Below are positions 38,251-48,657 of a DNA stretch of 64,000 bases, in pieces (the stretch's first letter is position 1; each line of letters begins with the position of its first letter). Source of the stretch: Streptomyces sp. DHE7-1 (lineage in GTDB: Bacteria; Actinomycetota; Actinomycetes; Streptomycetales; Streptomycetaceae); the NCBI GenBank assembly GCA_016432725.1, contig JACJDG010000003.1, forward strand, positions 62,001-126,000, written 5' to 3'. Made by a program: the position numbers and the translations under genes. The notes below the pieces were generated by a model. The model was given only the letters and a program-made list of their open reading frames with translations. It was not told the DNA's origin and searched no databases.

Positions 38251-38846
38251 CACCGGTCATGGTTACCGCCGCGGCGAGCAGAACGAGGAGTGCCGGAACG
38301 AGGAAGGGGCCCGGCTGAGGGTCGAGATCACTCGGACTGCGCAGGGCGGAGGCGGGGTGGGGCTCGAGCAAGAGATCCTGCGCCGGACGGCGGAGTACGT
38401 GCGCTGGGAAGATCGCGGTGACGGCCGCCTGATCCGGGTAGCTCCCCACAGGATGTCGGACTGCCGTGTACACGTGACCATGGCCAGCCGGCGGTTCGGC
38501 GCAGGTGCACATGACGATGGTCAGCCCGACCAGTCGCCGGGGGAACGTCACGGGGACCTGCACCGGGCCGCGCAGGCCGCCAGGCCGCCAGGAGGGGGAG
38601 TCCGACGAGGTCTCCACCAGCAAGCCTCCTCAGAGCCCGGCCTGCGCGGGCATCCGGCGAGGCCTTCCCGCCTCACCCCTTGGTGCGCTCGGCGCCGGAG
38701 GGACAGCACCGGAGCCCGGTGACTTCCACGACGAACGCCGTGGTGGCTTCCCGGGGTTCGGGGTGCGGACGATGTCCCCTACGGCGTGCGCGGTGCCGTC
38801 GCCGTCCCTGGATGTGTCTGTAGCCGACGATGAGGAGCATGACAGG
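38251..38846. other. 600-bp stretch, possible membrane-protein scrap on the minus strand
   Basis: A minus-strand frame near 38340-38220 reads PFLVPALLVLLAAAVTMTGV, a good transmembrane helix, within an otherwise unconvincing frame. The IS481 element begins at 38847. I see no complete gene. Confidence 0.35.
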
Positions 38847-39897
38847 TGTATTGACCCGCAGGGTTGTTCACACGGCTGATCGGTGGCTGGCCGCCGAGTG
38901 CGGTGTGGCAGCTGTGGTGGTTGTAGGTGTGCAGGAAGTCTGTCAGGGCTTGGGTCCGCTCGTCGTTCGTCTGGTAGGGCCGCGTGTAGGCCCACTCGTC
39001 GAGCAGGGTGCGGTTGAAGCGTTCGACCTTGCCGTTGGTCTGCGGCCGGTAGATGCGGGTGAGCTTGCCGGCCGCGCCGAGGTCGGCGAGTGCCTGCCGC
39101 CAGGCGAAGCTCTTGCGGTAGGACCAGGCGTGTCGGTCAGGACGCGCTCGATCCGGTCGATGCCGCAGGTGGCGAAGAAGGCTGCGGCCCGGGTCAGGAA
39201 GGCCGCACAGGTGGTGGCCTTCTCGTCGCTGAGGACTTCGCTGTAGGCCAGGCGGCTGTGGTCGTTGACGGCGGAGTGGACGTAGTCGAAGCCCATGCGG
39301 TTGCGGGTGGCGCGGCCGGCCTGGCGGCCCAGGACTTTGTGGCCGCCGCCGTCGGGGATCCGGCCGAGTTTCTTGACGTCGACGTGGATCAGTTCGCCGG
39401 GCCGGGCTCGTTCGTAGCGGCGGATGACCTGGCCGGTGGGCCGGTCCAGGAAGGCCAGCCGGTTCAGGGCGTGGCGGAACAGGATGCGGTGCACGGTGGA
39501 GGCGGGCAGGCCCAGGGCAGGGCCGATGCGGGCCGGCCCGAGCTTGCGCGTCTGGCGCAGGCGGCAGACGCGGGCCTCCACGGTTGCCGCGGTGCGGTGC
39601 GGCGTCGTGCGCGGCCTGCTGGAACGGTCGGCGAGGCCCGCTTCGCCCTCGGTTCGCCAGCGGCGGATCCACTTGTGAGCCGTGGCGCGGGAGATGCCCA
39701 TCTCGGCGGCCACATGAGCAACCGGGCGGCCCGAGCGGACACGCTCGACCAGCAACCGCCTGCCGTGAACCGTCAGCCGGGCATTACGGTGGAACACGAA
39801 GACCTCCATACAATATATTCCTAGACAGCTCCACCACATCGGAGGTCTTCGCTATGTTCAAGACCCACCGGTGTCAACAACGCTCGTGATCAATACA
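38847..39897 (-). mobile_element. IS481-family insertion sequence
   Basis: Both ends begin TGTATTGA, and 24 of the first 32 bases match in inverted orientation, giving a 1051-bp element. The transposase starts near 39809 (MEVFVFHRNARLTVHGRRLL), with helix-turn-helix VAHVAAEMGISRATAHKWIR and rve-type catalytic core (GELIHVDVKKLGRI, YVHSAVNDHSRLAYSEVLSD). After a one-base loss near 39130 come LTRIYRPQTNGKVERFNRTL and HTALGGQPPISRVNN. The DDE residues are all present across the break. No clear target duplication was found. Confidence 0.85.
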
Positions 39898-39934
39898 TCT
39901 AGGGCCTGTCCTGTCGACCTCGGCCGCCCAACGG

Positions 39935-40600
39935 TCACCCTCCGATGAAGCTCACCGTTTCCGTCATGTCCGCCCGCCCGGTTCGCAGTTGCGGCACGCC
40001 CTCCTGCTCGAACCCCACTGAGACGCCGCAGAACAGCACGAGTTCGTCATCGGCTCCGACTGCCCGGCTGACCGTCTCCCGGTACACGGTCCACATCACC
40101 TGGGGGCAGCTGTGCAGCCCCTCGGCTCTCAACAACAGCATGACCGTCTGCAGGTACATCCCCGCGTCAGCCCACTGTCCGGGCCCCATCGTACGGTCGA
40201 GGTAGCAGAACAGGACGGCTGGCGCCCCGAACGCCTCCGAGTTCAAGGTGGCGATCTTACGGGGCCGGTCTGGGTCGTCGCGCTCGATCCCCAGCGATTC
40301 GTACCGCTGGGCGGCGGCAGCAGCAAAGCGGTCCAGATACGGCGAGGCCAGCCGGTCCGGGTACATCGGATACTCACGCTCGTCGCCGCGGTCCCCCGCC
40401 AGTGCTCTGGCTGTCGCGATCCGCTTGAGTTCCGCCAAGGGTTCACCGGTCACGACGTACAGATGCCACGGCTGGAGGTTCCCGCTGGACGGAGCCCGCG
40501 TCGCTGCGGTCAGCACTCGTTCGAGGACCTCCTTGGGCACGGGCTCATCGCTGAACGCCCGCACGGCCCGGCGACTGTCCACGGCCTCATACACATCCAC
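39935..40600 (-). CDS. Nitroreductase family protein
   Basis: The 221-residue protein begins MDVYEAVDSRRAVRAFSDEP, the typical SRRxxRxF motif that contacts FMN phosphate. ATRAPSSGNLQPWHLYVV supplies the second FMN-binding loop, and WADAGMYLQTVMLLLRAEGL the central helix. Such enzymes form dimers and reduce nitro groups, quinones or enones with NAD(P)H. It is intact, unlike its neighbours. It lies in a 740-bp space between the right end of IS481 (39897) and an IS5-type transposase, so it may have been carried by one of them. Confidence 0.88.
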   Translation of the reverse strand: MDVYEAVDSRRAVRAFSDEPVPKEVLERVLTAATRAPSSGNLQPWHLYVVTGEPLAELKRIATARALAGDRGDEREYPMYPDRLASPYLDRFAAAAAQRYESLGIERDDPDRPRKIATLNSEAFGAPAVLFCYLDRTMGPGQWADAGMYLQTVMLLLRAEGLHSCPQVMWTVYRETVSRAVGADDELVLFCGVSVGFEQEGVPQLRTGRADMTETVSFIGG

Positions 40601-40718
40601 GTCTTCGCGTCCTCTCGTTCAACCGGGCCCTCCACGGTATTGAGCCGTCAGTACCGAGCATCGCCAGGGGTGGAAGACGTCCCGACGATCAGCCCAGTCG
40701 TTAATAGGACTGTGGAAG

Positions 40719-41650
40719 CCAGAAGTGACTTGACGGATGCTCAGTGGGAGCGGCTGAGGCCGCTTCTACCGGTCAGCAATGTGCGTTGTGGCAGGTGGCG
40801 GGACCACCGCCAGGTCGTGAACGGGGTGCTGTATCCGCACGGGCGTGCACTGGCGCGATCTGCCGGAGCAACACGGACCGTGGACGACGGTGCACGAGCG
40901 GCATCGCCGTTGGTCGGTGGACGGAACGTGGGAGATGCTCCTGCGGCGGATCCAGGCCGAGGCGGACGCGGCCGGCGAGATCGACTGGGACGTCTCGGTC
41001 GACTCGACGTCCGTGCGCGCACACCACTACGCCGCCGGCGCCCGGCATGCTTCGCCGCTCGCCATCAAGGGGCTCCGCCCAGGCGGTCAGAGCCGCTCGG
41101 GTTTGGGCCGAACTGATCGGCCTGCTGGCGGAGGTGGTGAGGGAGGTGAGGCGCTCGGCCGGTCGCGCGGCGGGTTCATCACCAAGATCCACCTGAGCGC
41201 GGACGGCCGCTGCCGGGTACTCTCGTTGGTCATCACGCCCGGGCAGTGCGCCGACTGCACCCAGTTCGAGGCAGTCATGAACCGGATCTGCGTGCCGCGG
41301 CTGGCATGCGGCAGGCCACGCACGAAGCCGGACGGCGTCAGTGCCGACAAGGGCTACAGCAACCGCCGAACTCGCCGCTACCTACGCCGACGTGGAATTC
41401 GGCACGTCATCCCGGAGAGGGCGGACCAGGCAGCCAACCGGGTCCGACACCGCAGCTCCGGGGGCCGACCGCCCGGTTTCGACAAGGACCGTGACAAGAA
41501 GCGCAACACCGTCGAACGGGCGATCAACAAACTGAAGACCTTCCGCGCGGTTGCAACCAGGTTCGGCAAGCGCGGCTACGTCTACCTCGGAATCGTCACC
41601 GCAGCCGCGCTCGTCATCTGGCTCCGCTCGTGATCGCCAGGACACTGCCT
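40719..41650 (+). mobile_element. IS5/IS427-type element (transposase and right end)
   Basis: The transposase opens EARSDLTDAQWERLRPLLPV, and a frame change near 40835 leads to VHWRDLPEQHGPWTTVHERH. The catalytic parts follow: DWDVSVDSTSVRAHHYAAG, FITKIHLSADGRCRVLSLVI, GVSADKGYSNRRTRRYLRRR and KKRNTVERAINKLKTFRAVA, giving Asp, Asp and Glu. The coding part stops at 41633. Right after it, CAGGACACTGCCTAG (41639-41653) looks like the right terminal repeat. A related left end is not adjacent but may be at 39899. Confidence 0.8.
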
Positions 41651-41700
41651 AGCACGGGGAGCTTCTGATCAGTAGCTCTATGTGGACCGGAGGCTGGAGG

Positions 41701-43336
41701 TCATACCCGTCCTACTCTGGCCGTATGGAGGTGCCTGCGGTCGTGTGTGGTCGTTGTACCCCATTGCTGTACTCCGACCCCACTGCGCATCCGTAGGTCG
41801 CTTGAGATCGCCCCTGGTGTTCGCACCGGCTCGGCAACAAGTCGAGCCGCCCAAGCCTTGGGGCACCACCGAACACCCCACTCGGCACCGCGAGACGGCC
41901 CCTCCCACCCGTCGCTACTGGCGCCGTTTGCCTCGGCTTGTGCCTTTGTCCGGCTTGTCCTTCTCTGCTTTTGGCCCAGGCTTGGCCAAGTGCTCGCCAC
42001 TGGATCCGGAATCCTCGCCCCTGTCCCTGGTCCCCATTGCGGCGTGATGGTGGCCCCTGTTGCCAGCTGGTCGCGGTGGCCGAGCCGAGGGGGCGCCGCC
42101 GAAGTTCGACTCGCGTCCTCGGCCGCTACGGCAACTGTGGTCACTGACTTACCCGTTCGGGCGGGCGCGGCAGTCCCGCGAGCGGCGGACGCGGCTACGG
42201 CAGATGTGGGCACCGACTCCCCTGTCCGAACAGGGGTGGTAGCCCTGTTCGCATGCTTGTGTCCTCTGCTGCCGGCGGACGCCGAGGCCTTCTGAGGGGT
42301 GGACGGGATCGCGGACGACTCATGCTCGGTAGGGGCATCGGAGCCCCAGGTCGGCGCCGTTATCCCGAGCACTGTCGCGGTGACCAGCGCTCCGGCCGCG
42401 GCGAGCGTTTTCCTGCGATGTCGGTAAGCCGATCGGCTCCCTGCGCGACGGGTGCCGCAGTCGGAGCCGGGCTGCAGGTCGTCTGGTGGGCCGCCTGCCG
42501 TCATCGCAGCGCTGGCAGCGTCTCCGCTGCGCTGCAATCTCGACAGGGCTGCCGCGCAAGTCTGCGCATCAGGCCGGTCCGCTGCCTCGATGGCGGTCAT
42601 GGCGCCCAGGAGCTTGCGTAGTTCCGCCGGCAGTCGCCTGGGTATCCACGGCGGCCGATGCAGCCGAGCGACCGCGGACTCCAGCGGGGCGCCCTCGTAT
42701 TCGAGACGTCCTGTCAGGCATTCCAGCAGTACGAGACCGAGAGCGTAGACGTCGGCTTTCTGTTCGACGCGACGGCCGGTGACCTGCTCGGGGCCATGTA
42801 TGCGGCGGTTCCCACGAGGGCGCCGTCCTGCGTGGACGCAGTGGCGTCGAGCGCCCGGGAGATGCCGAAGTCGGTGAGGTAGGGCCGGTTCTGCGCGTCC
42901 AACAGGATGTTGGACGGCTTGACGTCTCGGTGCAGGACTCCCGCCCGGTGTACGTGTGCGAGGGCCTCGGCCAGCCGGATCCCGAGCTCGAGCAGAGCGG
43001 CAACGGTCATGGTCGTTTCGGTGATGTGCCTGCGCAGGGTGCTGCCTTCGACGAGTTGCATGACGAGAAAGGCCTGCCCGTCGTGGCGGCCGACGTCGAA
43101 GACGGTGACCAGTCCCGGATGGTGCAGGCGGGCCAGTACGAGGGCTTCGTCCTCGAACCGGTCCTTCAGGCCCGTGCCGGTCCCCAACCGGAAGACCTTG
43201 ACCGCCACCGGACGGCTGAGCCGTAGGTCCGTGGCACGGTAGACGTCCGCGGCACCGCCGGCCCCAGATGTTCACCCAGCTCGTACCGACCCACAAGCCT
43301 GGATGCCTGCGAGGGCTCAGGGATCGGGGTGTCCAC
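41701..43336 (-). pseudogene. Transmembrane serine/threonine protein kinase, two frameshifts
   Basis: The GTG at 43336 leads to SRLVGRYELGEHLG, and one base added to the run at 43262-43265 restores the glycine loop. The core reads VAVKVFRLGTGTGL, HRDVKPSNILLDAQ (catalytic loop), DFGISRALDAT and VGTAAYMAPE (activation segment). A second loss at 42790-42793 is followed by VEQKADVYALGLVLLECLTG and the C-lobe end. A single transmembrane helix (LAAAGALVTATVLGITAP) precedes a Ser/Thr/Ala-rich extracellular part. It probably senses an external signal. A degraded partial copy lies at 27775-28250. The true stop is uncertain. Confidence 0.75.
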
Positions 43337-43879
43337 AGGGCTGTCATTTTTCTCCCGGGGCGCGCAGCATGAGTTGCCGTATGGCAAATGTTGTTGTTAC
43401 CGGGTACCCGAGAAATGCGCCTTCTACCTGGCGAAAACAGTTGCCGACCTCCTCAGAGCGGCCCGGGCCGCTTGGCTGCATCAACGACCTGCGCTTCACC
43501 CGGACCGAGGCGTTCGACACCTACGCCACGGTCAGCCCCACCTGACCAAAGCCGTTGCTGGTTCCGGTGGAGAGGGTTCTGCCGCTGCGTTCTAGCCGAA
43601 GGGGTAGAGCGGCGCCGGGTCGAGGTGCCTGTCGTGGCGTCGACGGCGATCTGGGTGGAGGCCTGGTCGCGTCGGCCACGAGGTAGCCGAGCTTGCCGCA
43701 CACAGCCCCTGCTCTTCCTCGCCAGGCGCAGTGCTGACGTCCTCTGCGCGATGCTCCGCGAAGGCACCAGCTACGAACCCCAACCCGCAGCGGCCGGGGA
43801 GAATTCAGGCCGGTCGGCCACTCTTCCGTTCGAAGACGCTGTCGAGCGGCCTCAAGTGACTGGTCATAGTCAGAGGCGA
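43337..43879. other. IS graveyard including an IS110 C-terminal scrap
   Basis: On the plus strand near 43690-43785 a frame reads LLFLARRSADVLCAMLREGT followed by SYEPQP, the C-terminal end of IS110-family transposases and very like the tail at 47930-48020. Nearer 43460-43545, GPLGCINDLRFTRTEAFDTY is coding-like but unassigned. Nothing is complete. Confidence 0.45.
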
Positions 43880-44072
43880 TCACATCCCGGATCCGGTCCG
43901 CGCTGGTGAACGTGGCCTCGGCGATCTTTGCCACGGGCATGCCCTGGGCGGACAGCAGCACCATCTGGGCCCGCCGCCAGGTCACCGCCGACCCGGTGCT
44001 CCTGCGGATGATCCGCAGGAGCCGTCTGCCCTTGGCGTCACCGATCTCGCGGACCCGCGCTCGCTCTGCCAT
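43880..44072 (-). mobile_element. IS630-family transposase N-terminal fragment
   Basis: From the ATG at 44072 the frame reads MAERARVREIGDAKGRRLLR, then TWRRAQMVLLSAQGMPVAKI and FTSADRIRDVI, the N-terminal helix-turn-helix domain of an IS630-type transposase different from that at 13324. The DDE domain is missing; the sequence changes to unrelated DNA near 43880. Confidence 0.6.
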
Positions 44073-44173
44073 TGGCCCAGCCTGGCGCACGCACGCCGTT
44101 CCGAAGCGGCACCCTGCCTGCGCGTCACATCGGCGACTGAGCGGGTAGTTGGCAGGCTTCCCAATTACTGTGG

Positions 44174-44288
44174 TCAGCCTGGCGCCTCGACGTCGTCGGT
44201 GGAGGCGCGCAGCAGCTGCTGTACCAGCAGTGCCAGGCCGCCGAGCACGCTGAGGTCCCACAGGCCCAGCCCGTTCACCGGGTGCGCC
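44174..44288 (-). pseudogene. C-terminal scrap of a membrane protein
   Basis: Right after the DUF1801 stop, a frame on the same strand reads VNGLGLWDLSVLGGLALLVQ then QLLRASTDDVEAPG and a stop at 44174. It looks like a last membrane helix and cytosolic tail. No start exists, so it is a leftover. Confidence 0.3.
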
Positions 44289-44741
44289 TTAGCTCACCGC
44301 CTGCTTCACGAGCACACGGATCCGAGCCTCCACCTCGGCCGTCACCTCGGTCAGGGCGAACCCGGCCGCCCACATCGTGCCCTCGTCCAGCTTCGCCTGG
44401 TCGCTGAACCCGAGCGTCGCGTAGCGCGCCTTGAACTTCTCCGCGCTCTGGAAGAAGCACACGACCTTTCCGTCCAGCGCATAGGCGGGCATCCCGTACC
44501 AGAGCTTGGGCGCGAGGGCCGGGGCGCTGGCGGTGATGACGGCATGGATCCTTTCAGCCATGATCCGGTCCGATTCCTGCATCTCGGCGATCTTCGCGAG
44601 CACGTCCCGCTTCGCCTCCGCCGCCTTGTCCGCGCGCGAGCCGCGGCGGGCTGCTGTCTTGAGCTCTAGGGCGTGGTCCTTCATCGCGGCCCGCTCCTCG
44701 GCCGTGAATCCCTCGTGCGTGCTGCTTTCGGTGCTGCTCAT
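44289..44741 (-). CDS. DUF1801 (YdhG-like) domain protein
   Basis: The ATG at 44741 follows GGGAGA at a good distance and gives MSSTESSTHEGFTAEERAAM; a longer frame upstream would run through the operators. The N-terminal third is a charged helix. The DUF1801 core holds ESDRIMAERIHAVITASAPA, LAPKLWYGMPAYALDGKVVC and FFQSAEKFKARYATLGFSDQ. DUF1801 proteins are small and helical/beta, related to an iron-chaperone fold, but their role is unclear. It is divergent from a TetR gene, which most likely represses it. Confidence 0.82.
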   Translation of the reverse strand: MSSTESSTHEGFTAEERAAMKDHALELKTAARRGSRADKAAEAKRDVLAKIAEMQESDRIMAERIHAVITASAPALAPKLWYGMPAYALDGKVVCFFQSAEKFKARYATLGFSDQAKLDEGTMWAAGFALTEVTAEVEARIRVLVKQAVS

Positions 44742-44816
44742 GGCAGATCTCCCTTTGAGGGTCTGATGTGCTGGATCTTGGGCGCGTGGGTGGCGACGTG
44801 CCGCCACATCCGACAT

Positions 44817-44892
44817 CGGCACGCAGCGTGCCGATCGAGTCTGAATACTGCGCGGAGCCCTCGACTTTGTCAACGGCACGCCATGTGCCGTT
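44817..44892. promoter_or_regulatory. Two related dyads between the DUF1801 and TetR genes
   Basis: CGGCACG-CAG-CGTGCCG lies at 44817-44833, and AACGGCAC-GCCAT-GTGCCGTT at 44872-44892. Both are perfect inverted repeats sharing CGGCAC/GTGCCG half-sites. The second ends 11 bp before the TetR start. They are probably the operators of the divergent pair. Confidence 0.7.
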
Positions 44893-44903
44893 AGGCTGGC
44901 GGC

Positions 44904-45493
44904 ATGACCGACATGCCCGCCACGCCGAGGCGCCGCGGCGCCGCGCGCACCGAAGAGCTGCTGCAGGTAACCCTCGATCTGGCTGCGGAGGTCGGATACG
45001 CGGGCCTGAGCATCGAGGCCGTCGGCCGAAGGGCCGGGTCGGAAAACACACGATCTACCGGCGCTGGCCGTCCAAGTCGGCGCTGCTGCTCGACGCGCTC
45101 AGCCGTGTGTGGACCAGCGACCTGGACTACCGCGACACCGGGGACGTCCGCGCGGATTTGCGTGAACAGTTCCTACGCTCGGGCCTCGCCCTCTCAAGCC
45201 CGCCGATCGGCCCCGTCTACCGGGCAGTCATCGCCGAGGCGCAGGCCGATCCAACGCTGCGGGCGACCTTGCACGAGCGATTCCTGGTCACCGTCGAGCA
45301 GAGCACCCTCGACCGAATCACCCGCGCCCAGCGCACCGGTGAACTGACCGCGGAAGTGAATCTGGAATTCGCCGCCGAGGTGCTGTGCGGCACGCTGTAC
45401 TACCGCAGCCTGCTGTCAACCCGCCCCATTGACGAGAACGCGGTCGATGGACTGCTGGACATGTTCATGGCCGCCTACGGAACCAGCAAATAG
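44904..45493 (+). pseudogene. TetR family transcriptional regulator, one frameshift
   Basis: The ATG at 44904 gives MTDMPATPRRRGAARTEELL and the first helix-turn-helix part (LDLAAEVGYAGLSIEAVGRR). One G added to the run at 45036-45038 restores AGVGKHTIYRRWPSKSALLL, the recognition helix and the start of the ligand domain. The TetR_C-like C-terminal region (YRAVIAEAQADPTLRATLHE, LEFAAEVLCGTLYYRSLLST) follows. The restored protein is about 196 residues. Its two likely operators and the divergent DUF1801 gene suggest a simple local circuit. Confidence 0.82.
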
Positions 45494-46101
45494 GACTCGC
45501 CCGCCCAAGTCGGACTTGGTCTCCCGATCCGAGGACCGTATAGGTCGCAACTGCGGCAACAGGGCGAAGGCTGTCTGATGCGGCACAGGATCGCAGCCGC
45601 CGGCATCCGATTTCCCGACCCCACCGCGCTCGACGGTAGACTCCGTCTGGGATTCGGGACGGCTGGCATTCGAGCGTCTGCACATTCGCGGTCGAACACA
45701 CGGACACGCCAGGCACGACGCTCGGGGTCACCACGAGCCAGCCGCATCCGAGCATCTGGCTCGATCGCAAGGCTGAGCCTGCCCTGCCGTCCGGTGTCCC
45801 TGCGGGTGTTGGGCTGTCCCGGGGGGGCGGCCTAGGTGTTGCGGAACATCACGTTGGTGGCACCGGTCGACGCCGGTGAAACCGGGGTGCCCCGGCAGGC
45901 GTCGGTCGGGTAGCGTGCGGGCCATGTCGAGTCCTGAGTCAGACAGGGTGGGGGCTTTCGGTCACGCCGTCAGCCCCCTGAACCACTGAGTTCACAGCCT
46001 GTTGTCGCGCCGCGTTCTACGGTCGACGAGTGCACCCTTGGGGCTGGCCGCGGTGACGAGATGACCTTCTCTCGTGCCTCTCCTCACCTCGGAGCCACTC
46101 G
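45494..46101. other. 600-bp stretch without a recognisable gene
   Basis: No frame on either strand shows a family signature. The end contains the ribosome-binding site GGAG at 46091-46094 for the exporter. A short ATG frame at 46061 overlaps the exporter start; I see no attenuator hairpin. Confidence 0.35.
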
Positions 46102-47279
46102 ATGCCTTTTCCGCTGTACCTGCTTGCCCTGGCGGTCTTCGCCATGGGCACCTCAGAGTTCATGCTCGCCGGCCTCCTGCCTGACATCGCTTCAGGTCTC
46201 GGCGTCACCGTCGGAACAGCGGGCACGCTCACCTCGGCGTACGCGATCGGCATGATCGTCGGTGCCCCGCTCATGGCCGCACTTGCCCGCAAGCGGCCTG
46301 GACGATCGAGCCTGCTCGGGTTCGTCCTCGTGTTCCTGTCAGCCCACGTCTTGGGCGCAGCCACCAACAGCTTCGCGGTCCTGTTCGTGACCCGGGCAGT
46401 CGCAGCGCTCGCGAACGCCGGGTTCCTCGCCGTCGCTCTGACGCTCGCCGCCACGCTCATCCCTGCGGACCAGAAGGGGCGCGCGCTCGCCGTGCTGCTG
46501 TCGGGAACCACGGTGGCCATGGTCGCCGGCGTCCCCGGGGGTCAGTGCTCGGTACCCAGCTCGGCTGGCGGGCCACGTTCTGGGCCGTCGCCGCGCTCTG
46601 CCTGCCCGCAGCCATTGGCGTTCTCACTGGCATCCCGGCGCGCCATGGACAGAAGGAAGTGACTGAGGAGCCGCCCCTGCGAGCGGAGCTCGCACAGCTT
46701 GGGGGTCCGCGGTTGCTCGTGGTCGTGCTGCTCGGCGCGCTGGTGAACGCGGCGACCTTCGCCGGCATCACATTCCTTGCCCCGGTCGTGACCGGCACGG
46801 CCGGGCTGGGTGAGCTGTGGATCTCCGTCGCCCTGGTGCTTTTCGGCGTCGGTTCGTTCATCGGCGTCACCGTCGCCGGACGGCTGTCCGACCAGCGCCC
46901 TGACCTGGTCCTCACCACTGGCGGCCCGCTACTGCTCATCGGCTGGCCTGCCTTGGCGGTGCTGGCTGACCGTCCGGTCGCGCTGCTCGTTCTCGTGTTC
47001 CTCCAAGGTGCGCTGTCGTTCGCGGTGGGCAGCACCCTCATCACGCGGATCCTCTACGAGGCGGCCGGGGCCCCCACCATGGCCGGCTCCTACGCGACCG
47101 CGGCACTCAACATCGGCGCCGCCGTCGGACCGCTCATCGCCGCAACCACCCTGACCACTGCGGTCGGGGACCTCGGGCCGCTGTGGGTAAGTGGGCTTCT
47201 CATCGCGGTCGGGCTGCTCATCGCAGTCCCCTTGCGCACAGTAGTCATGGCCGGCCGGGGCAGCGAGGTGCTCCGGTGA
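46102..47279 (+). pseudogene. cmx: Cmx/CmrA-type chloramphenicol efflux MFS transporter, one frameshift
   Basis: The ATG at 46102 gives MPFPLYLLALAVFAMGTSEF, the characteristic start of actinobacterial chloramphenicol exporters, with MLAGLLPDIASGLGVTVGTA. The motif-A region reads YAIGMIVGAPLMAALARKRP, and motif C the AVLLSGTTVAMVAGVPGG stretch. One base missing in the G-run at 46537-46541 breaks the frame right there; the rest continues SVLGTQLGWRATFWAVAALC to RGSEVLR. The restored protein of about 392 residues has 12 membrane helices. It uses the proton gradient; resistance depends on whether the frame is truly intact. Confidence 0.85.
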
Positions 47280-47359
47280 CGCATTCGAACGCCCCCGGAA
47301 AGTCGAGGGACGCCACAGGATCGTCGACCAGCCACTGACGGCAGGCCGGGCCCGGCCGA

Positions 47360-48027
47360 TTGCTCTGCACTCAGGACGCCTGGCCACGGCACACCTACCG
47401 GGACCTGTTCGGTATCGCCGCTTCGGCCGGCCGGCGTCGCCTATTCACGCTGCTACGACCGATGGCAGAGCGGCTGGTCGAGGACATCTTCGTCGCCCTG
47501 GACGAGCAGACCGTCACGGTCCCCGGTGCCAAGGCGGCCGCGCTGATCGTCCCGAGCCTCGCCGGGTCCCAGGCTGCAGTCCTTGACCAGCGCAAACTGC
47601 TGGCCGGGCGGATCAAGGAACTCCATGAGGCCCACCCTCTTTCGAAGGTTCTGAGGTCGATGCCGAGAGTCGGCGTCAGGACCGGAGCCCGCATCCTGAT
47701 CGAGGTCGGTGACGGCAGCACTTCCCGACCGCCGGCCACCTCGCCGCATACGCAGGACTCGCACCCGCGACCCGCAGTCCCGGGTCGTCGATCCGAGGCG
47801 AACAACCCTCCCGCAGATGAAACAGACAGCCCAAACGGGCTTTCCTCCTTTCTGCGTTCGCGGCACTCGGCGACCCGGCATCGCGGACCAACTACGACAA
47901 GAAGATCACCCAAGGGAAGCACCACACCCAAGCCCTGCTCTGCCTCGCACACCGACGATCCGACGTCCTCTTCGCCATGCTCCGCGACGGGACCTCCTAC
48001 GAACCTCAGACATCCGGAGCGAGGTGA
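47360..48027 (+). mobile_element. IS110-family transposase relic
   Basis: The frame reads LLRPMAERLVEDIFVALDEQ, then HEAHPLSKVLRSMPRVGVRT and GARILIEVGDGS, the transposase_20 region of IS110. After frame changes near 47715 and 47815 the end reads KRAFLLSAFAALGDPASRTN, YDKKITQGKHHTQALLCLAH and RRSDVLFAMLRDGTSYEPQ to a stop at 48025. The N-terminal DEDD domain is missing, so the copy is dead. A shorter scrap of the same family lies near 43690. Confidence 0.7.
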
Positions 48028-48058
48028 AGGCAACCAATCCCGCATGCGGGCGGAACCC

Positions 48059-48350
48059 CTACATCTTGTGGACCTCCACGGAGAACCCGTCTCCAAGAAC
48101 GGAGTTCAGGTGCTCCGCATGTGCACCCAGCCATTGGCGAGCGCCAGAGAACCGTGCCGTCAGTTCGACGAGCACGTACTCCTCGGAACCATCAGTCGAC
48201 CCACCACAGACACAGCAACGCAGACGCTGGCTCAGCCCGCCCGTCCATTCAGGTCCGTTCCCTCCCACTGCCTGATCATCAACATCCACGGGCACATCGT
48301 TCCAGACGCCCTGAAAACTGCACCCATCCACCTTGACCGAGGAGATAGGG
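48059..48350 (-). pseudogene. Hypothetical protein, C-terminal part
   Basis: The minus-strand frame ending at 48059 reads VKVDGCSFQGVWNDVPVDVD, then GGNGPEWTGGLSQRLRCCVC and GARQWLGAHAEHLNSVLGDG. The CCVCGGSTDG segment could bind a metal. Upstream of about 48350 the coding character is lost and no start is visible, so only the end of the gene remains, cut off near the IS110 relic. I do not recognise the family. Confidence 0.4.
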
Positions 48351-48605
48351 GCCCCCGACGGCCTGTACCGATGCGGCACACCCCACTTCGGCGCCTTGAT
48401 CGGCGACCGGGTCCAGACCGGCAACAACATCAGCCTCGGCCCTGGCCTCGCAGTCGGGCACGGTTCCCTGAGTTCAGGTCGCGGAAGACTGGTCAGCGAT
48501 GAGGTCCAGGAGCTGGTCGGGGGTGCGGGTGGCAAGATCGACGGAGCGGTCATCGCGCACGAGCCGTGCCCCCGCCCTCCAGGTGGGCAAGCCATCACGC
48601 GCGGA

Positions 48606-48641
48606 GCAGCAGACAGCCGTTGCCCGACGGCTGTCTGCTGC
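48606..48641 (-). terminator. Strong stem-loop after the small secreted protein gene
   Basis: GCAGCAGACAGCCGT (48606-48620) pairs perfectly with ACGGCTGTCTGCTGC (48627-48641) around a six-base loop TGCCCG. It lies 17 bp past the stop of the minus-strand gene that ends at 48658. The 15-bp perfect stem is a clear terminator, although the T-run is weak. Confidence 0.8.
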
Positions 48642-48657
48642 CACCACGTTGGGACCG

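Noticed and set aside
46061..46255. A leader peptide controlling the chloramphenicol exporter
   Set aside because: The frame runs far into the exporter gene and no alternative hairpins covering its ribosome-binding site are visible.
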